DNA of 64,000 nucleotides from Saprospiraceae bacterium (GCA_013360405.1 JABWBR010000013.1:1-64000); one strand, 5' to 3'. Shown: positions 50,097 through 59,881, counted from the first letter of the stretch. Notes: a model not told the origin generated them from the sequence alone. Translations and numbers: made by a program.

Positions 50097-50696
50097 TTAC
50101 ATTGGTCCCTCAGGATAAATAGAGCCATCCGGGGTATATTCATACAAGGTTTCAGACTTGTGTCGGATAGAATCGCCATCAATTGTACCAATCAGGAACT
50201 CCATTTTTATGCCGTAACCTGCTTTATTAGAAGGGCGATTTTTTGTGTAATATCTGAGTTGGTCGCCATTTTCAAGAAAAATCAAATTGCCTCTGACACG
50301 GGCATTCCATTTTTTTTCTTGAAACCGGACCTGCACTTTATTTTTTGTCGGGCCGGTCAAAATGAGATATCCCCGGCTTTTTTCAGCCATATAGGTTTTT
50401 CTATAATCGCCGCTTGCAAGATGAATTTTTTCAAAAATAATATCCCCCCATAAGTGTTCTATCATAAAAAAAGAAAGCATCAGAAATGTATTTAGAATCA
50501 GACCGGGGAGGAGGAAAAATTCGATATAATAAGATATTTTATCCCTTATTGCTACGGCAATCGTGCATAACCCATGTATCACTAAAATCGATAATATAAT
50601 TTTCATGCCGGTGAGGTAAGCCATCAACCAACCCAAAACCAAACACAGAGAATAAGCGAGTAAAAATGCAGCAGTTCGGAATATGGTGTACAGCAT
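50097..50696 (-). CDS. Hypothetical membrane protein (paralogue of 49493)
   Basis: A 199-residue protein: transmembrane segments at residues about 1-25 and 27-45 (LGWLMAYLTGMKIILSILVI), one near 70-85, then the same beta-rich tail as the 49493 gene, starting KIHLASGDYRKTYMAEKSRG. The tail differs mainly by insertions. It starts 4 bases after the stop of the 50701 gene, so the three genes are one transcription unit. Function unknown. Confidence 0.72.
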   Translation of the reverse strand: MLYTIFRTAAFLLAYSLCLVLGWLMAYLTGMKIILSILVIHGLCTIAVAIRDKISYYIEFFLLPGLILNTFLMLSFFMIEHLWGDIIFEKIHLASGDYRKTYMAEKSRGYLILTGPTKNKVQVRFQEKKWNARVRGNLIFLENGDQLRYYTKNRPSNKAGYGIKMEFLIGTIDGDSIRHKSETLYEYTPDGSIYPEGPM

Positions 50697-50700
50697 CGTT

Positions 50701-51570
50701 TTAGCTATTTTGTGAGTAATATTTATTGTTTACGTAGTCGTCGTAGTATCTGCTAATCAGTTCATGAATTGCCGCCGGCTCCAGCTCTAATCCGCTGACA
50801 TCCAGTGAAACTTCCCCCTGATTAATAGTGCTGAAAATCAATAGCTTATTGCTTTTATCTGCAACCCAACCCAACTCCGTTATCTTATTCCAGTCAATTA
50901 CCTTCGATGGTTTATTGGGGGCATCATAGCTGATATACAAGGGGCTGATCGTAAGTGCCGGCGACGTATGGCGCAGTCGTTGCGCATAGCGCCGGGAAAT
51001 CCAGGCGATAAAAAATGCGAAAGCCGGGGGCATCAGCAGCACCGGTTGAAACCCGGAATGCCGGCATGCAAACACAAATAAAATCGTCATGGGGGTTATT
51101 ACCAGTAAGGCCAAGAACAACATTACCCAGGCTTTGGTGCGGCTATAATATATTTCAAGTATAGGCGGGCTTTTTTCGTTAATATTAGTATACTCGCTTC
51201 TGGTTTTAACTTCATGGCCGAATATGGCCAGTCCGGTGGACAGTGCATAAGCCACTGCAAAAAGGGTTACTCGGATTTCCAGCCCGAAAATAAAAGCAAA
51301 AGTGGCCAACATCGGCACCGCCAACATTAATGCGAAGGCGGCTAACTGCTCCTGCGGGTTAAATGCCTGAAAACCAAGTTGCAAATTGTAGCCTTTTTTA
51401 GGGAAATAAAATGATTTGTAAAAAGCGCCCAATAAAATCCAGGAAACGAGGAGATTAGTTAACCAGTCAAATGGCGCCGGAATATGAACGACATTTTTTA
51501 CAATATAAACCGCTCCGAAAACGGCGCAGCAGTAAAGAAGCGTAGCAACCAAAAGTATACCTCTTGTCAT
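50701..51570 (-). CDS. Hypothetical polytopic membrane protein, 289 residues
   Basis: The start is the ATG at 51570 (MTRGILLVATLLYCCAVFGA): the longer GTG start at 51591 sits next to the -7 box and cannot be transcribed fully. It has about eight hydrophobic segments (AFALMLAVPMLATFAFIFGL, VMLFLALLVITPMTILFVF, PVLLMPPAFAFFIAWISRRY) and a soluble C-terminal beta domain with LYISYDAPNKPSKVIDWNK, a PH-like/bPH (YdbT) pattern. It heads the operon with the two paralogues downstream. No function can be assigned. Confidence 0.7.
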   Translation of the reverse strand: MTRGILLVATLLYCCAVFGAVYIVKNVVHIPAPFDWLTNLLVSWILLGAFYKSFYFPKKGYNLQLGFQAFNPQEQLAAFALMLAVPMLATFAFIFGLEIRVTLFAVAYALSTGLAIFGHEVKTRSEYTNINEKSPPILEIYYSRTKAWVMLFLALLVITPMTILFVFACRHSGFQPVLLMPPAFAFFIAWISRRYAQRLRHTSPALTISPLYISYDAPNKPSKVIDWNKITELGWVADKSNKLLIFSTINQGEVSLDVSGLELEPAAIHELISRYYDDYVNNKYYSQNS

Positions 51571-51593
51571 GGCGTTTGAAATTTTGAACACGA

Positions 51594-51601
51594 CAAAGGT
51601 A
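51594..51601 (-). promoter_or_regulatory. -7 promoter box of the 50701-49493 operon
   Basis: The minus strand reads TACCTTTG, a perfect -7 box, about 24 bases before the ATG at 51570, excluding the GTG at 51591 as start. Confidence 0.65.
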
Positions 51602-51642
51602 TATCCGCCAGTTTTGCACTAATTTGCAACTCTTTGCAACAA

Positions 51643-52401
51643 ATGAAAGAGATGGCCAAAAGACAGCAACCGAACGAAGTGCAAAAAGAACAAACCGCCA
51701 GAGCTATCGGCGTTTTGTGCAACTATCTGGTCAAATTGGAGGTAGTCAAAAACCTGAGAGAAATTGACGACGCCCTCAAAACGGCGGGTATCATCACCGC
51801 CAACAGCACCGACCTGAGCAAATCTTACGACCCGGAGGAATCGATGAGCCTGGAAAAACGCGAACGCATCCTGCATTTTATCCGTCAAACCTGGCCGATA
51901 TACAGGGCCATGTTTTGGGCGGTCTCCGAAGATATCGACATATGGGATGAGCCGGTGTATTACTTTTCGCGACAGTCGGATGATAGCCATTCTGCGCTGG
52001 TAAAAGCCAAAGGTTTGTTCAGGGCCAACCCGGAAATCGTATGCAAGGGCCAGGCCAATTACCACAGCGACGGGATAGTCGAAATAGAAACTGATAATCC
52101 TGTAGGCCGATACAAATCCAGCATTATTGGATGTTATCGCCGCCTGAACTACCAGCAGGCGCCGAATGTAGGCATTATCGGGGGGCAATACCTGGCCGTG
52201 TCGGGTTCTTCTCAGGCCAATCATCCCATTACCGTCAGGCCGGTGATTTTGCTGCCGGAGTATTATATGCAGGTCTTACAACCAACAATCGCCGAACATC
52301 TCATGGCCATCCGCAATAACCCGGATTGGTGGCGTATGAAAAATGACGTATGGTTTAAGATTATTGGTGAGTTGGAAACAGCATATGCGGCCCTGGCATA
52401 G
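51643..52401 (+). CDS. Hypothetical protein, 252 residues
   Basis: I do not recognise the family. The chain starts at ATG 51643 (MKEMAKRQQPNEVQKEQTAR); a TTG upstream at 51634 is also possible. It is soluble and mostly helical (AIGVLCNYLVKLEVVKNLRE, EKRERILHFIRQTWPIYRAM) with a beta-like middle (GIIGGQYLAVSGSSQANHPI). No metal or nucleotide motif is visible. It is divergent from the 50701 operon, and its stop lies 2 bases from that of the convergent 52404 gene. Confidence 0.65.
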   Translation: MKEMAKRQQPNEVQKEQTARAIGVLCNYLVKLEVVKNLREIDDALKTAGIITANSTDLSKSYDPEESMSLEKRERILHFIRQTWPIYRAMFWAVSEDIDIWDEPVYYFSRQSDDSHSALVKAKGLFRANPEIVCKGQANYHSDGIVEIETDNPVGRYKSSIIGCYRRLNYQQAPNVGIIGGQYLAVSGSSQANHPITVRPVILLPEYYMQVLQPTIAEHLMAIRNNPDWWRMKNDVWFKIIGELETAYAALA

Positions 52402-52403
52402 TC

Positions 52404-52670
52404 TTACTTCACCACCCGCAGCGCAGGCTCCGCCATAAAAGCAAAAGAATCATAATAATCCACCTCCAGCCTGTCGCCGGGAAACCGAAAATGATAGCTT
52501 TGCCTCGTATGCATGCCCTCCAGCCGAAGAGAAGATCTTCCGGTATATTCAAACAATCGCGGACGGACTTCTTTCTGAGCACCCATTTCAGGTTGTGTTT
52601 CAATGTACGGGGCCGGCTCGTTTTGCTGCTGCCTTGCCCATTCGGTTCTTTTATTACCGCAACAATTCAT
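52404..52670 (-). CDS. Hypothetical protein, 88 residues
   Basis: The ATG at 52670 (MNCCGNKRTEWARQQQNEPA) begins just after the DUF1360 gene; the longer frame from 52739 lies inside that gene. The protein has a Cys pair at the N-terminus (MNCC), a Gln/Pro-rich linker, and a C-terminal beta hairpin (FEYTGRSSLRLEGMHTRQSY, FRFPGDRLEVDYYDSFAFM) that could bind a ligand. No family is recognised. It looks like the third gene of the 55254-52404 unit. Confidence 0.6.
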   Translation of the reverse strand: MNCCGNKRTEWARQQQNEPAPYIETQPEMGAQKEVRPRLFEYTGRSSLRLEGMHTRQSYHFRFPGDRLEVDYYDSFAFMAEPALRVVK

Positions 52671-52684
52671 GATCTTCAGTTCTA

Positions 52685-52975
52685 TTATTTTGATGAAAAT
52701 AAAAACAAAAGGCAGGCGGCGCCCGAAAGGGCCGGCCACACTACTAAACCTTCCAGCCAGGTATCGCAGAGCCCGATCGCAAAGGGAATGGCCACCCAGA
52801 TGCTAAGACAAAAAAAACAGTCGAGCAGGTCTCCGAAGAAACCCTGCCCGAGCTGTTTTCTGAATCGTATCACCAGGTCAAACGGCCCGTCTTCTTGCGA
52901 CAAAAGGTGGGTGACCCGCCAAATGGCGAGCACGCTCAGCCAAAACCACGTGATATCGATTCCGTCGTTCATCAC
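52685..52975 (-). CDS. DUF1360 membrane protein
   Basis: A 96-residue protein with two to three hydrophobic segments ([57 protein letters not shown]). The conserved DCFFCLSIW matches the CxxC pattern of DUF1360. Members are often linked to phage or secretion clusters, but their function is unknown. It is coupled by ATGA to the large upstream gene (stop of 52972 overlaps its start by 4 bases). Confidence 0.85.
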   Translation of the reverse strand: MMNDGIDITWFWLSVLAIWRVTHLLSQEDGPFDLVIRFRKQLGQGFFGDLLDCFFCLSIWVAIPFAIGLCDTWLEGLVVWPALSGAACLLFLFSSK

Positions 52976-55254
52976 GGTAGGCGTTCCAGTGCAATCTGAT
53001 TGCTGGTGATATACGGCGATGATTCAATACCGGTATTGTATCCGTTGGTGACCCGCTTGGAAGCTGTCAATCCAAAGGAATAAACGGTATAGTACTCTCC
53101 GGTTTGTATCCACCCGGCTGCCGCCGCAGGCTGCAAAGTTACCTCTATCATACCCGTATCGGAAAACTCGGCGATGGTGCCCGTGTAGCCGGGGCAGGTG
53201 TGCGGCGTATTAGCTGTTGCCTGGCCCTGTGACAGCACGGTAGCTCCCGCAGGCGTATCGGCCATGGGGGAGGCCTCCAATGCGATAGTCGGGGCCGGAC
53301 AGCGACCCATCGTCAGGGCATAGGCGTCCACAAACCCATAGGGATCATTGGCACGGAAACTGAACTTCATAGGCACGTTCATCTGCGCGTCAGTCAGGCG
53401 GTACAGGCCGCAGCCGGCGTAGAGCACGCTGCTGTCGTCGAGCGTAATGCCTGTGAGGCCGAAATTGAGGCGCACATTGTGGATATACAGCGGGATCAGG
53501 TCGGTAGTTTCGCGGTTGCCGCCGGCATCATAGCCGTCTACGCGCACATAGAAAGTGCCGGGGGTATGTTCGCCGTTTTGCAGGTCGTACAAGGCCGTAT
53601 TCAGCTGCATATACCGGTCCAGGTTTGAAAATTCCCAATCCACGCCGTCGGCAAAAATCTCCCTTTGGATATTAGTATAGGCCGGAACGTTTTGGGCGCT
53701 ACCGCCGTCTACCTTGAGCGCTACATTAAACGGCCCTACGTCGTCGCCGGTATAATTGGGCAGGTTGCGCTTCGAAAACTTCGGGTGTTTGTAATTCTGG
53801 CTCACAAATTCCCAACGCGTCGTGCCCTGGCGGCGAATGCGGATCGTATACCATTTGATCGTGTTCTGGGCGGGCGATTTGGCAGCGTCGTACATACAAC
53901 CTTTCATGTCGATCGTTCCGCCCCAGGCGGCGCAATTTACGCTAAACAAGGCCAGTGAACTGCCCACCGAAATCTTGCCGTCGGCTTCCAGTGAGTTGTT
54001 GTTGCCATAGCGACGCAGTGCCGAAGCCGAGGTAGATCCCGAGTCGTTTTGGTTGCCGCCCAGGAATACATTGCCCAGACTGCCGATCAGGTTGCCGTTG
54101 AAACAGGCCGAAGTGACTACGACTTTCGATTTCGGCAGGCACAGGTTAATGCGCTTGAGGTTGGGCACGTTGTAATACGGCGCGCTTTCGTACAGCACCT
54201 GGAAAGGAGAGGACCCCGTCACCTTTACAATGATATCTGGATATGCCACTATGTTGATATCTTCTCCCGTGGCCACATCCGTAGAATCTTCGATACCGGG
54301 GAAGGTCATATCAAAGCGGAAGCGGAAGATGTAATTGCCGAAGGCATCAGTAATCGTATCGCCCAACAGGCGGCGGTTGCCCGTGCCGGTATAGGCGCCC
54401 CCGGCCAATTCTGCAGCGGTGCGGTCGTATTCTTCAAAGGTAAGCGTGATATGCGGCGCAGGCCCCGAAATACAGATCGGGAATAACCTGTCGGCTAAGT
54501 TGGCAATTTCTATGTTGTCGACCAGGGAGGCGGTAACATTGTTAAAACGCCTGGACTGCACCGTCTTTTCCAGTTTGAAATTGCCGGCCAACAATTCGGG
54601 GACTTCTTCGGCTGCCGCCGATTTGGCGCTGCGTTTGGGAGCGGCAGCATTATCTGCTTTCGAATACAACAGCATCGTCTTAGGCTGGGTAGCTTCGCCG
54701 GTAGGGTCAAGCACGATGGGCTTAAACGGCGGCGGGTCGGGCAGGTTGTCGGGAATTACCTCGGTAACCCGCTCTGGGTAAAGCTTTTTGATAATGTCCC
54801 GGAGTTTCGGATTTTTGAGCGCTTCCACCATTGCGGGGTAAGATTCCACCACAAACGGGAAACGGCGGCAGGGATTAAAAATACACCTGCCGCTGTAGAG
54901 CGATACATTCCCGAAAAGGATAAAATCGTTAATCGTGGCGGGTGTAGAACAGGTGAGCACCAGGTCGTTAAAATCTTCGTCGTGGCCGGCGTCGTTCGAC
55001 CGGATCTCAAACTCGTAATTTCCGCCGACCTTCGTCGGGAATGTGATTTTCGTGTCGGAAAGCTGGAACCCGGAGCCCGGGTTGTTCTGTACGGCAATTG
55101 ACCACTGCGAACCGATCACCTGCACCGAAGTGCCCGGGGTACCGTTGTGGGGGCCGTTGCCCAATAGCGCTCCCGATACCACAAATCGCTGTGCGTAATC
55201 GGCGCTTTTTGATTTGACGGTAACTTTCCAGTTACCCTGCATGGATACAATCAT
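52972..55254 (-). CDS. Large hypothetical protein with beta-sandwich repeats, 760 residues
   Basis: From the ATG at 55254 ([20 protein letters not shown]) there is no signal peptide. Residues 1-105 form a beta-sandwich resembling adhesin or Calx-type strands ([39 protein letters not shown]). The middle contains a proline-rich linker and strand-rich regions with [20 protein letters not shown], typical of carboxypeptidase-regulatory-like domains. The C-terminal half has [19 protein letters not shown] and is likely a surface module. It is the first gene of the unit with DUF1360 and the 88-residue gene. It lacks a T9SS tail and a signal, so its location is unclear. No family recognised. Confidence 0.6.
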   Translation of the reverse strand: MIVSMQGNWKVTVKSKSADYAQRFVVSGALLGNGPHNGTPGTSVQVIGSQWSIAVQNNPGSGFQLSDTKITFPTKVGGNYEFEIRSNDAGHDEDFNDLVLTCSTPATINDFILFGNVSLYSGRCIFNPCRRFPFVVESYPAMVEALKNPKLRDIIKKLYPERVTEVIPDNLPDPPPFKPIVLDPTGEATQPKTMLLYSKADNAAAPKRSAKSAAAEEVPELLAGNFKLEKTVQSRRFNNVTASLVDNIEIANLADRLFPICISGPAPHITLTFEEYDRTAAELAGGAYTGTGNRRLLGDTITDAFGNYIFRFRFDMTFPGIEDSTDVATGEDINIVAYPDIIVKVTGSSPFQVLYESAPYYNVPNLKRINLCLPKSKVVVTSACFNGNLIGSLGNVFLGGNQNDSGSTSASALRRYGNNNSLEADGKISVGSSLALFSVNCAAWGGTIDMKGCMYDAAKSPAQNTIKWYTIRIRRQGTTRWEFVSQNYKHPKFSKRNLPNYTGDDVGPFNVALKVDGGSAQNVPAYTNIQREIFADGVDWEFSNLDRYMQLNTALYDLQNGEHTPGTFYVRVDGYDAGGNRETTDLIPLYIHNVRLNFGLTGITLDDSSVLYAGCGLYRLTDAQMNVPMKFSFRANDPYGFVDAYALTMGRCPAPTIALEASPMADTPAGATVLSQGQATANTPHTCPGYTGTIAEFSDTGMIEVTLQPAAAAGWIQTGEYYTVYSFGLTASKRVTNGYNTGIESSPYITSNQIALERLP

Positions 55255-55457
55255 GACATGACTTTTTAGATGATTGATGAAGAAGGATTTGTTACCAGTG
55301 ATAATCAGAGAAAGGGAGGAAGGGGCGCCGCGAGGTCTGGTCATGCACTGTACAAGTGAATACCGGATATGGGGGGATATTACAGGGAGGAGGGAAAATA
55401 ATCGGCAATTTTATATTTTTGATAAATGAAATTTAAAGAAATGATGAATCGATTTTC
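55255..55457. promoter_or_regulatory. Divergent region with glpD promoter box
   Basis: TATTTTTG at 55414-55421 on the plus strand is a perfect -7 box 37 bases before glpD. I see no other structure apart from AT-rich sequence. Confidence 0.55.
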
Positions 55458-57086
55458 ATGCTAACAAATCCTTATCTCAGAACGCGCCAGATCGCTCAGA
55501 TTGCAACCACAGATACCTGGGACCTCCTCGTCATCGGCGGCGGCGCCAGCGGACTGGGCGTGGCACTCGACGCGGTGAGCCGAGGTTTCAAGGTACTGCT
55601 ACTCGAAAGAAAAGATTTTACCCAAGGAACCTCCAGCCGCTCTACCAAGCTTATTCACGGCGGCGTGCGGTATATGGCCCAGGGCAACTTTTTTCTGGTG
55701 ATGGAAGCGCTGAAGGAAAGGGGAATTTTGGCGAAAAATGCTTCGCACCTTTTTAAAAACCAGACTTTTATTATTCCCAGCTTTTCGTGGTGGGAAGGTT
55801 TTTATTACCTCACCGGCATGAAACTCTACGACCTGCTGGCAGGTAAATTGAAATTGGGCAACTCCAAAAGAATATCGAGAGACCAGGTGAGGCAACGGCT
55901 CCCATCACTGAAACCGGCAGGATTATACGGCGGCGTGACTTACCAGGACGGCCAATTTGACGACAGCCGCCTGGGAATCAACCTGATACAAACGATTATT
56001 GACTACGGAGGTTCGGCTGTGAATTATTTTCCGGTTACTGATTTTCTGAAAGACGCCGATGGAAAGATAGCCGGCGTGGTGGCGCAGGACAGCCTTTCAG
56101 GCTTTTCGTATGAAATCAAATCAAAGGTAGTCGTGAACGCTACCGGCGTTTTTGCCGATGAGATCCTCCAGATGGACCGGCCTGGCTCCGCAAGTACTAT
56201 CAGGCCGAGCCAGGGCATTCACCTGGTATTGGACCGCTCTTTTTTGGATACGGACGATGCCGTGTTAATCCCAAAAACCGATGACGGGCGGGTGCTGTTT
56301 CTCGTACCCTGGCACGGTAAAGTCATCGCCGGCACCACCGATACCCCGGTGACCGACTATAGTTTTGAACCCGTAGCGCTGGAGGAAGAAATTGAATTTA
56401 TATTACAAACCGTACAAAAGTACCTCGTCCGGCCCCCCTCGCGAGCCGACGTCCTGAGCGTATTTGCCGGACTGAGGCCCCTGGCGGCACAAAAAGAAGG
56501 CAGCGACAAAACCAAAGAAATTTCGAGGAGTCATAAAATACAAGTCTCCGACTCTGGGCTTTTTTCCCTGCTGGGCGGCAAATGGACTACCTTTCGCAAA
56601 ATGGGACAGGATACAGTCGATGCTATTATTGCCCGTAAAATGCTACCCACAAGGCCCAGTACCTCCGAAAAAATAGCCATTCACGGGTCTGTACAGCCAC
56701 ATAAACGGCCTTTGAAAATTGATTACAATCCTTTGTATTTTTATGGCGCTGATTTACCCTATCTTTATGAACTGACAACCGAAAACGTGAGCTGGCTTGA
56801 TTTGCTCGATGAAACCATGCCCTTCATCAAAGCCCAGGTAATCCTGGCCGTGCGAAGGGAAATGGCTTTGACGGTGGAAGACGTGCTGGCCCGGCGTTTC
56901 AGGGCTTTATTCCTCGACGCCGAGGCCGCCTGCCGTATGGCGCCCGAGGTAGCCCGGCTCATGGCCGAGGAACTTGGCGAAGATGAGGATTGGCAGGCCC
57001 GGCAGGTCCGGAAGTTTCGGGAATTGGCGAAAGGGTATTTGCCCGGCCGTCACCACCCGGGATCTTCCCCGGCCGTCACCACCTGA
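55458..57086 (+). CDS. glpD: Aerobic glycerol-3-phosphate dehydrogenase
   Basis: GlpD oxidises glycerol 3-phosphate to dihydroxyacetone phosphate at the inner membrane, passing electrons to the quinone pool. The FAD fold is visible: DLLVIGGGASGLGVALDAVS (residues 20-39) and TSSRSTKLIHGGVRYM, with VVNATGVFADEIL and LVPWHGKVIAGTTDTPVTDY further on. At 542 residues it is near the family length. The last 14 residues (PGRHHPGSSPAVTT) are encoded by the GGCCGTCACC word array and are not part of the family, so the true GlpD domain ends at about 528. First gene of the glpD-glpK-glpF operon. Confidence 0.95.
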   Translation: MLTNPYLRTRQIAQIATTDTWDLLVIGGGASGLGVALDAVSRGFKVLLLERKDFTQGTSSRSTKLIHGGVRYMAQGNFFLVMEALKERGILAKNASHLFKNQTFIIPSFSWWEGFYYLTGMKLYDLLAGKLKLGNSKRISRDQVRQRLPSLKPAGLYGGVTYQDGQFDDSRLGINLIQTIIDYGGSAVNYFPVTDFLKDADGKIAGVVAQDSLSGFSYEIKSKVVVNATGVFADEILQMDRPGSASTIRPSQGIHLVLDRSFLDTDDAVLIPKTDDGRVLFLVPWHGKVIAGTTDTPVTDYSFEPVALEEEIEFILQTVQKYLVRPPSRADVLSVFAGLRPLAAQKEGSDKTKEISRSHKIQVSDSGLFSLLGGKWTTFRKMGQDTVDAIIARKMLPTRPSTSEKIAIHGSVQPHKRPLKIDYNPLYFYGADLPYLYELTTENVSWLDLLDETMPFIKAQVILAVRREMALTVEDVLARRFRALFLDAEAACRMAPEVARLMAEELGEDEDWQARQVRKFRELAKGYLPGRHHPGSSPAVTT

Positions 57087-57137
57087 GTTCCTACCCGGCC
57101 GTCACCACCCGGGATCTTCCCAGGTCGTCACCACCCC
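57042..57137. repeat. Tandem CCGGCCGTCACCACC word array at the glpD end
   Basis: Three copies of CCCGGCCGTCACCACC(C/T)G(G/A)G(A/T)T(C/T)CTT follow each other from 57042, with a weaker fourth (CAGGTCGTCACCACCCC) to 57137. The first two encode the last 14 residues of GlpD and its TGA. The arms are direct rather than inverted. Related words are at 59571-59622 and 62788-63108. Confidence 0.85.
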
Positions 57138-57189
57138 AAAAACTGAGAAAAACAATGCGAGATTCATAGATTCTTGAAAATCCACAACA

Positions 57190-58683
57190 ATGGCCCAATA
57201 CATCTTAGCCATGGATCAGGGAACCACCAGTTCACGGTCCATCCTGTTCGACCGCCACGGTAATACCATCGCCATGGCGCAAAGAGAATTTACCCAGCAT
57301 TACCCACAGCCGGGTTGGGTAGAACACGACCCCCTGGAAATCTGGTCGGCCCAGGCGGCCGTCACCGCTGAAGCCCTCGCCAAAGAAGAACTCACCGGGA
57401 AAAATCTTGCCGCCATCGGCATCACCAACCAGCGGGAAACCGTGGTAGTATGGGATAAAAACACCGGCAAACCCGTCTACAACGCCATCGTCTGGCAGGA
57501 TAAACGCACCGAGGATTTTTGTCTGCAACTCCGCGAAGACGGCAAAGCGCCATTGATCCAGCAAAAAACGGGCCTCGTTATCGATCCTTATTTTTCCGGT
57601 ACCAAAATAAAATGGATACTCGACCACGTCGCCGGCGCCCGACAAAAAGCCGAAGCCGGCGAATTGATCTGCGGCACCATCGACACCTGGCTGATTTGGA
57701 ACCTCACCCGGGGCGAACTGCATATTACGGATGTGTCCAATGCATCCAGGACGCTGCTTTTTAATATACATACCCTGGATTGGGACGACGAGCTTTGTCA
57801 ATTATTTTCGGTCCCCAAAAACATGTTGCCCCAGGTAAAATCCAGCAGCGAATTATACGGCGAAACCGAGCCCAATATCTTCGGCTCAAAAGTCCCGATT
57901 GCAGGCATCGCCGGCGATCAGCAGGCGGCCTTGTTCGGACAGCGCTGCATCGACAAAGGCATGGTAAAAAACACCTACGGCACGGGCTGTTTTATGCTCA
58001 TGAACGTAGGCGATAAACCCGTTTTATCCAAAAATAACCTCCTGACCACCGTAGCCTGGCAGATCAACGGCAAAACCGATTATGCCCTCGAAGGCAGCAT
58101 CTTCATCGGAGGCGCTGTCGTACAGTGGCTCAGAGACCAACTCGGCATCATCGTATCATCCGGTAAAATCGAAGAACTGGCCGCCAGCGTATCCGATACG
58201 GCAGGTGTCGTCTTCGTGCCCACCTTCGCCGGCCTCGGCGCGCCCTACTGGAACGCCAAAGCGAGGGGCACCCTGCTGGGACTGACCCGGGCCACCACCG
58301 CCGGCCACCTGGCCCGCGCAGCCCTGCACGCCATCGCCTACCAAACTATGGACGTACTCAAAGCTATGGAAGCCGACAGCGGCGTGCCCATCAAAGAACT
58401 CCGCGTGGACGGCGGCGCCACGGTCAACAACCTGCTTATGCAATTCCAGTCGGAGGTGCTGAATACCCGCGTAGTACGCCCCAAGGTGACCGAAACCACC
58501 GCCCTGGGCGCCGCCTACCTCGCCGGATTAGCCGTCGGCTATTGGAACAGCGCCGACGAAATCAAAGACCTCTGGCAGGTCGACCGCGTATTCACGCCCC
58601 AGGATGATTACGCCAAAGTAGAAGAAGGCATCCGGCAATGGCACAATGCCATCAAGGCCATACAGTTTTATTCCGGGTTATAA
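57190..58683 (+). CDS. glpK: Glycerol kinase
   Basis: GlpK phosphorylates glycerol to glycerol 3-phosphate with ATP in the cytoplasm. At 497 residues it has the family length. The N-terminal FGGY motif is [17 protein letters not shown] (residues 8-24), with [53 protein letters not shown] and the C-terminal ATPase segment [20 protein letters not shown]. All are typical. It is the middle gene of the glycerol operon. Confidence 0.97.
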   Translation: MAQYILAMDQGTTSSRSILFDRHGNTIAMAQREFTQHYPQPGWVEHDPLEIWSAQAAVTAEALAKEELTGKNLAAIGITNQRETVVVWDKNTGKPVYNAIVWQDKRTEDFCLQLREDGKAPLIQQKTGLVIDPYFSGTKIKWILDHVAGARQKAEAGELICGTIDTWLIWNLTRGELHITDVSNASRTLLFNIHTLDWDDELCQLFSVPKNMLPQVKSSSELYGETEPNIFGSKVPIAGIAGDQQAALFGQRCIDKGMVKNTYGTGCFMLMNVGDKPVLSKNNLLTTVAWQINGKTDYALEGSIFIGGAVVQWLRDQLGIIVSSGKIEELAASVSDTAGVVFVPTFAGLGAPYWNAKARGTLLGLTRATTAGHLARAALHAIAYQTMDVLKAMEADSGVPIKELRVDGGATVNNLLMQFQSEVLNTRVVRPKVTETTALGAAYLAGLAVGYWNSADEIKDLWQVDRVFTPQDDYAKVEEGIRQWHNAIKAIQFYSGL

Positions 58684-58685
58684 TA

Positions 58686-58766
58686 TCAATTTGCTAATGT
58701 GCTGATGTGCTAATTTGCTAATTTTACTACGTATTTTAATATCAGCACATCAGCACATCAGCACAT
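58686..58766. repeat. Word-palindrome (GCTGATGT / ACATCAGC words) abutting the glpF start
   Basis: Left arm 58688-58721 (TTTGCTAATGTGCTGATGTGCTAATTTGC…) and right arm 58740-58766 (ATCAGCACATCAGCACATCAGCACATC) pair around a loop with ACTACGTATTTTA. The last word touches the glpF ATG at 58768. These are the same 8-nt words as in the array at 12197-12539, 46 kb away. Confidence 0.86.
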
Positions 58767-58767
58767 C

Positions 58768-59505
58768 ATGAACATCTACCTCTCCGAATTCATCGGCACC
58801 GCCATCCTCCTGTTATTAGGCACCGGCGTAGTAGCCAACGTAGTCCTTAGCGGCACCAAAGGCAACAACGGCGGCTGGATCGTCATCACCACCGGCTGGG
58901 CGCTGGGCGTATACGTGGCTGTAGTCGTAGCCGGCCCCCACAGCGGCGCGCACCTCAATCCGGCCGTAACGGTGGGATTGGCCGTAAAAGGCGATTTCGA
59001 CTGGGCTTTGGTCCCCGGCTACATGGTGGCGCAGGTGGGCGGCGCCTTTTTCGGCGCCTTCCTGACCTGGCTCATGCACAAAGACCATTTCGACCGGACT
59101 GAAGACCCCGGGCTCAAGCTGGCTGTATTCTCCACAGGCCCCGCCATCCGCAACCTGCCCGCCAATTTTGCCTCCGAGTTTATCGGCACCTTTGTATTGA
59201 TGTTCGTAATTTTCAGCATCACCGGCGCCGAGCTGAAAAACGGAGAAACCACCACGCCTATCGGCTTGGGATCAATAGGGGCTATCCCCGTTGCATTTCT
59301 GGTATGGGTCATCGGCCTGTCGCTGGGCGGCACCACCGGCTACGCCATCAACCCCGCCCGCGACCTGGGCCCGCGGATTTTTCACGCCATCTCCCCAATC
59401 AAAGATAAAGGTAGCAGCGACTGGGGCTATGCGGCTATACCTATCGTGGCCCCGCTACTGGGTGGGATTTTTGCGGCCTTGGTGTATAATTGGGTTAATG
59501 TTTGA
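58768..59505 (+). CDS. glpF: Glycerol uptake facilitator (aquaglyceroporin)
   Basis: A 245-residue major intrinsic protein with six transmembrane helices and two half-helix NPA loops: SGAHLNPAVTVGLAVKGDF and GYAINPARDLGPRIFHA, where the Asp after the second NPAR is the glycerol-facilitator signature. It lets glycerol enter the cell for GlpK. The start ATG at 58768 directly adjoins the last word of the inverted repeat, so the ribosome-binding region lies in a potential hairpin arm. Third gene of the glycerol operon. Confidence 0.96.
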   Translation: MNIYLSEFIGTAILLLLGTGVVANVVLSGTKGNNGGWIVITTGWALGVYVAVVVAGPHSGAHLNPAVTVGLAVKGDFDWALVPGYMVAQVGGAFFGAFLTWLMHKDHFDRTEDPGLKLAVFSTGPAIRNLPANFASEFIGTFVLMFVIFSITGAELKNGETTTPIGLGSIGAIPVAFLVWVIGLSLGGTTGYAINPARDLGPRIFHAISPIKDKGSSDWGYAAIPIVAPLLGGIFAALVYNWVNV

Positions 59506-59569
59506 CGCTGGGGTAGCGTTTACCGCTACCCTTTGGTGCTGTTAACGCCCTTTGCGCAACCTTTGAATG

Positions 59570-59625
59570 CCTTGTCACGCGTCACCTTGTCACCATCGGA
59601 GGTGCTCCGCAGCCGTCACCTTGTA
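59570..59625. repeat. GTCACCTTG / CACCATCGGAGGTGCTCCG word cluster
   Basis: It has CTTGTCACGCGTCACCTTGTCACC, then CACCATCGGAGGTGCTCCGCAGCCGTCACCTTG. The latter is about 26 of 30 bases identical to CACCACCGTGGGCGCTCCGTAGCCGTCACC at about 63038-63067, in the same orientation. Confidence 0.75.
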
Positions 59626-59647
59626 TTCAAACAACGTGGCCTGGTTG

Positions 59648-59826
59648 TCAGAATCACGGATTCCACAGATTAAACGGATTCCACGGAAAGGAATAAACAA
59701 GAGGACAAATCCGTGTAATCCTTAAAATCCGTGTAATCCTTAAAATTCGTGTAATCCGTGATTCAAACACCCAGGCACAATAAACGATCCGCGTAATCCT
59801 TAAAATCCGTGTAATCCGTGATTCAG
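59648..59826. repeat. Tandem word array (AATCCGTGTAATCCTTAAA)
   Basis: Left part: GATTCCACAGATTAAACGGATTCCACGG. Then five to six copies of ATCCGTGTAATCC(TTAAA) and CCGTGATTCA, with the imperfect inverted unit at the left (ACGGATTCCACGG against CCGTGTAATCCGTG). It precedes the 3' end of cas2 on the minus strand and can act as a terminator. Spacers are absent, so it is not a CRISPR array. Confidence 0.8.
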
Positions 59827-59881
59827 AAAACGTAGCCGGCATCACGTGTACAGATGCCCTCGCAGGTATGACAAGAAAAGG

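Larger units (their letters stand above)
59506..59881. other. Intergenic region of word arrays, no gene
   Basis: This 376-base convergent gap between glpF and cas2 holds two word arrays (described separately) and no ORF of note. The short minus ORF at 59654-59845 is composed of the repeated word and is not a gene. Confidence 0.7.

Noticed and set aside
59648-59826. Repeated AATCCGTGTAATCC DNA near cas2 as a CRISPR array
   Set aside because: The units follow each other directly or vary in length, and no unique spacers of 25-45 bases separate equal repeats.
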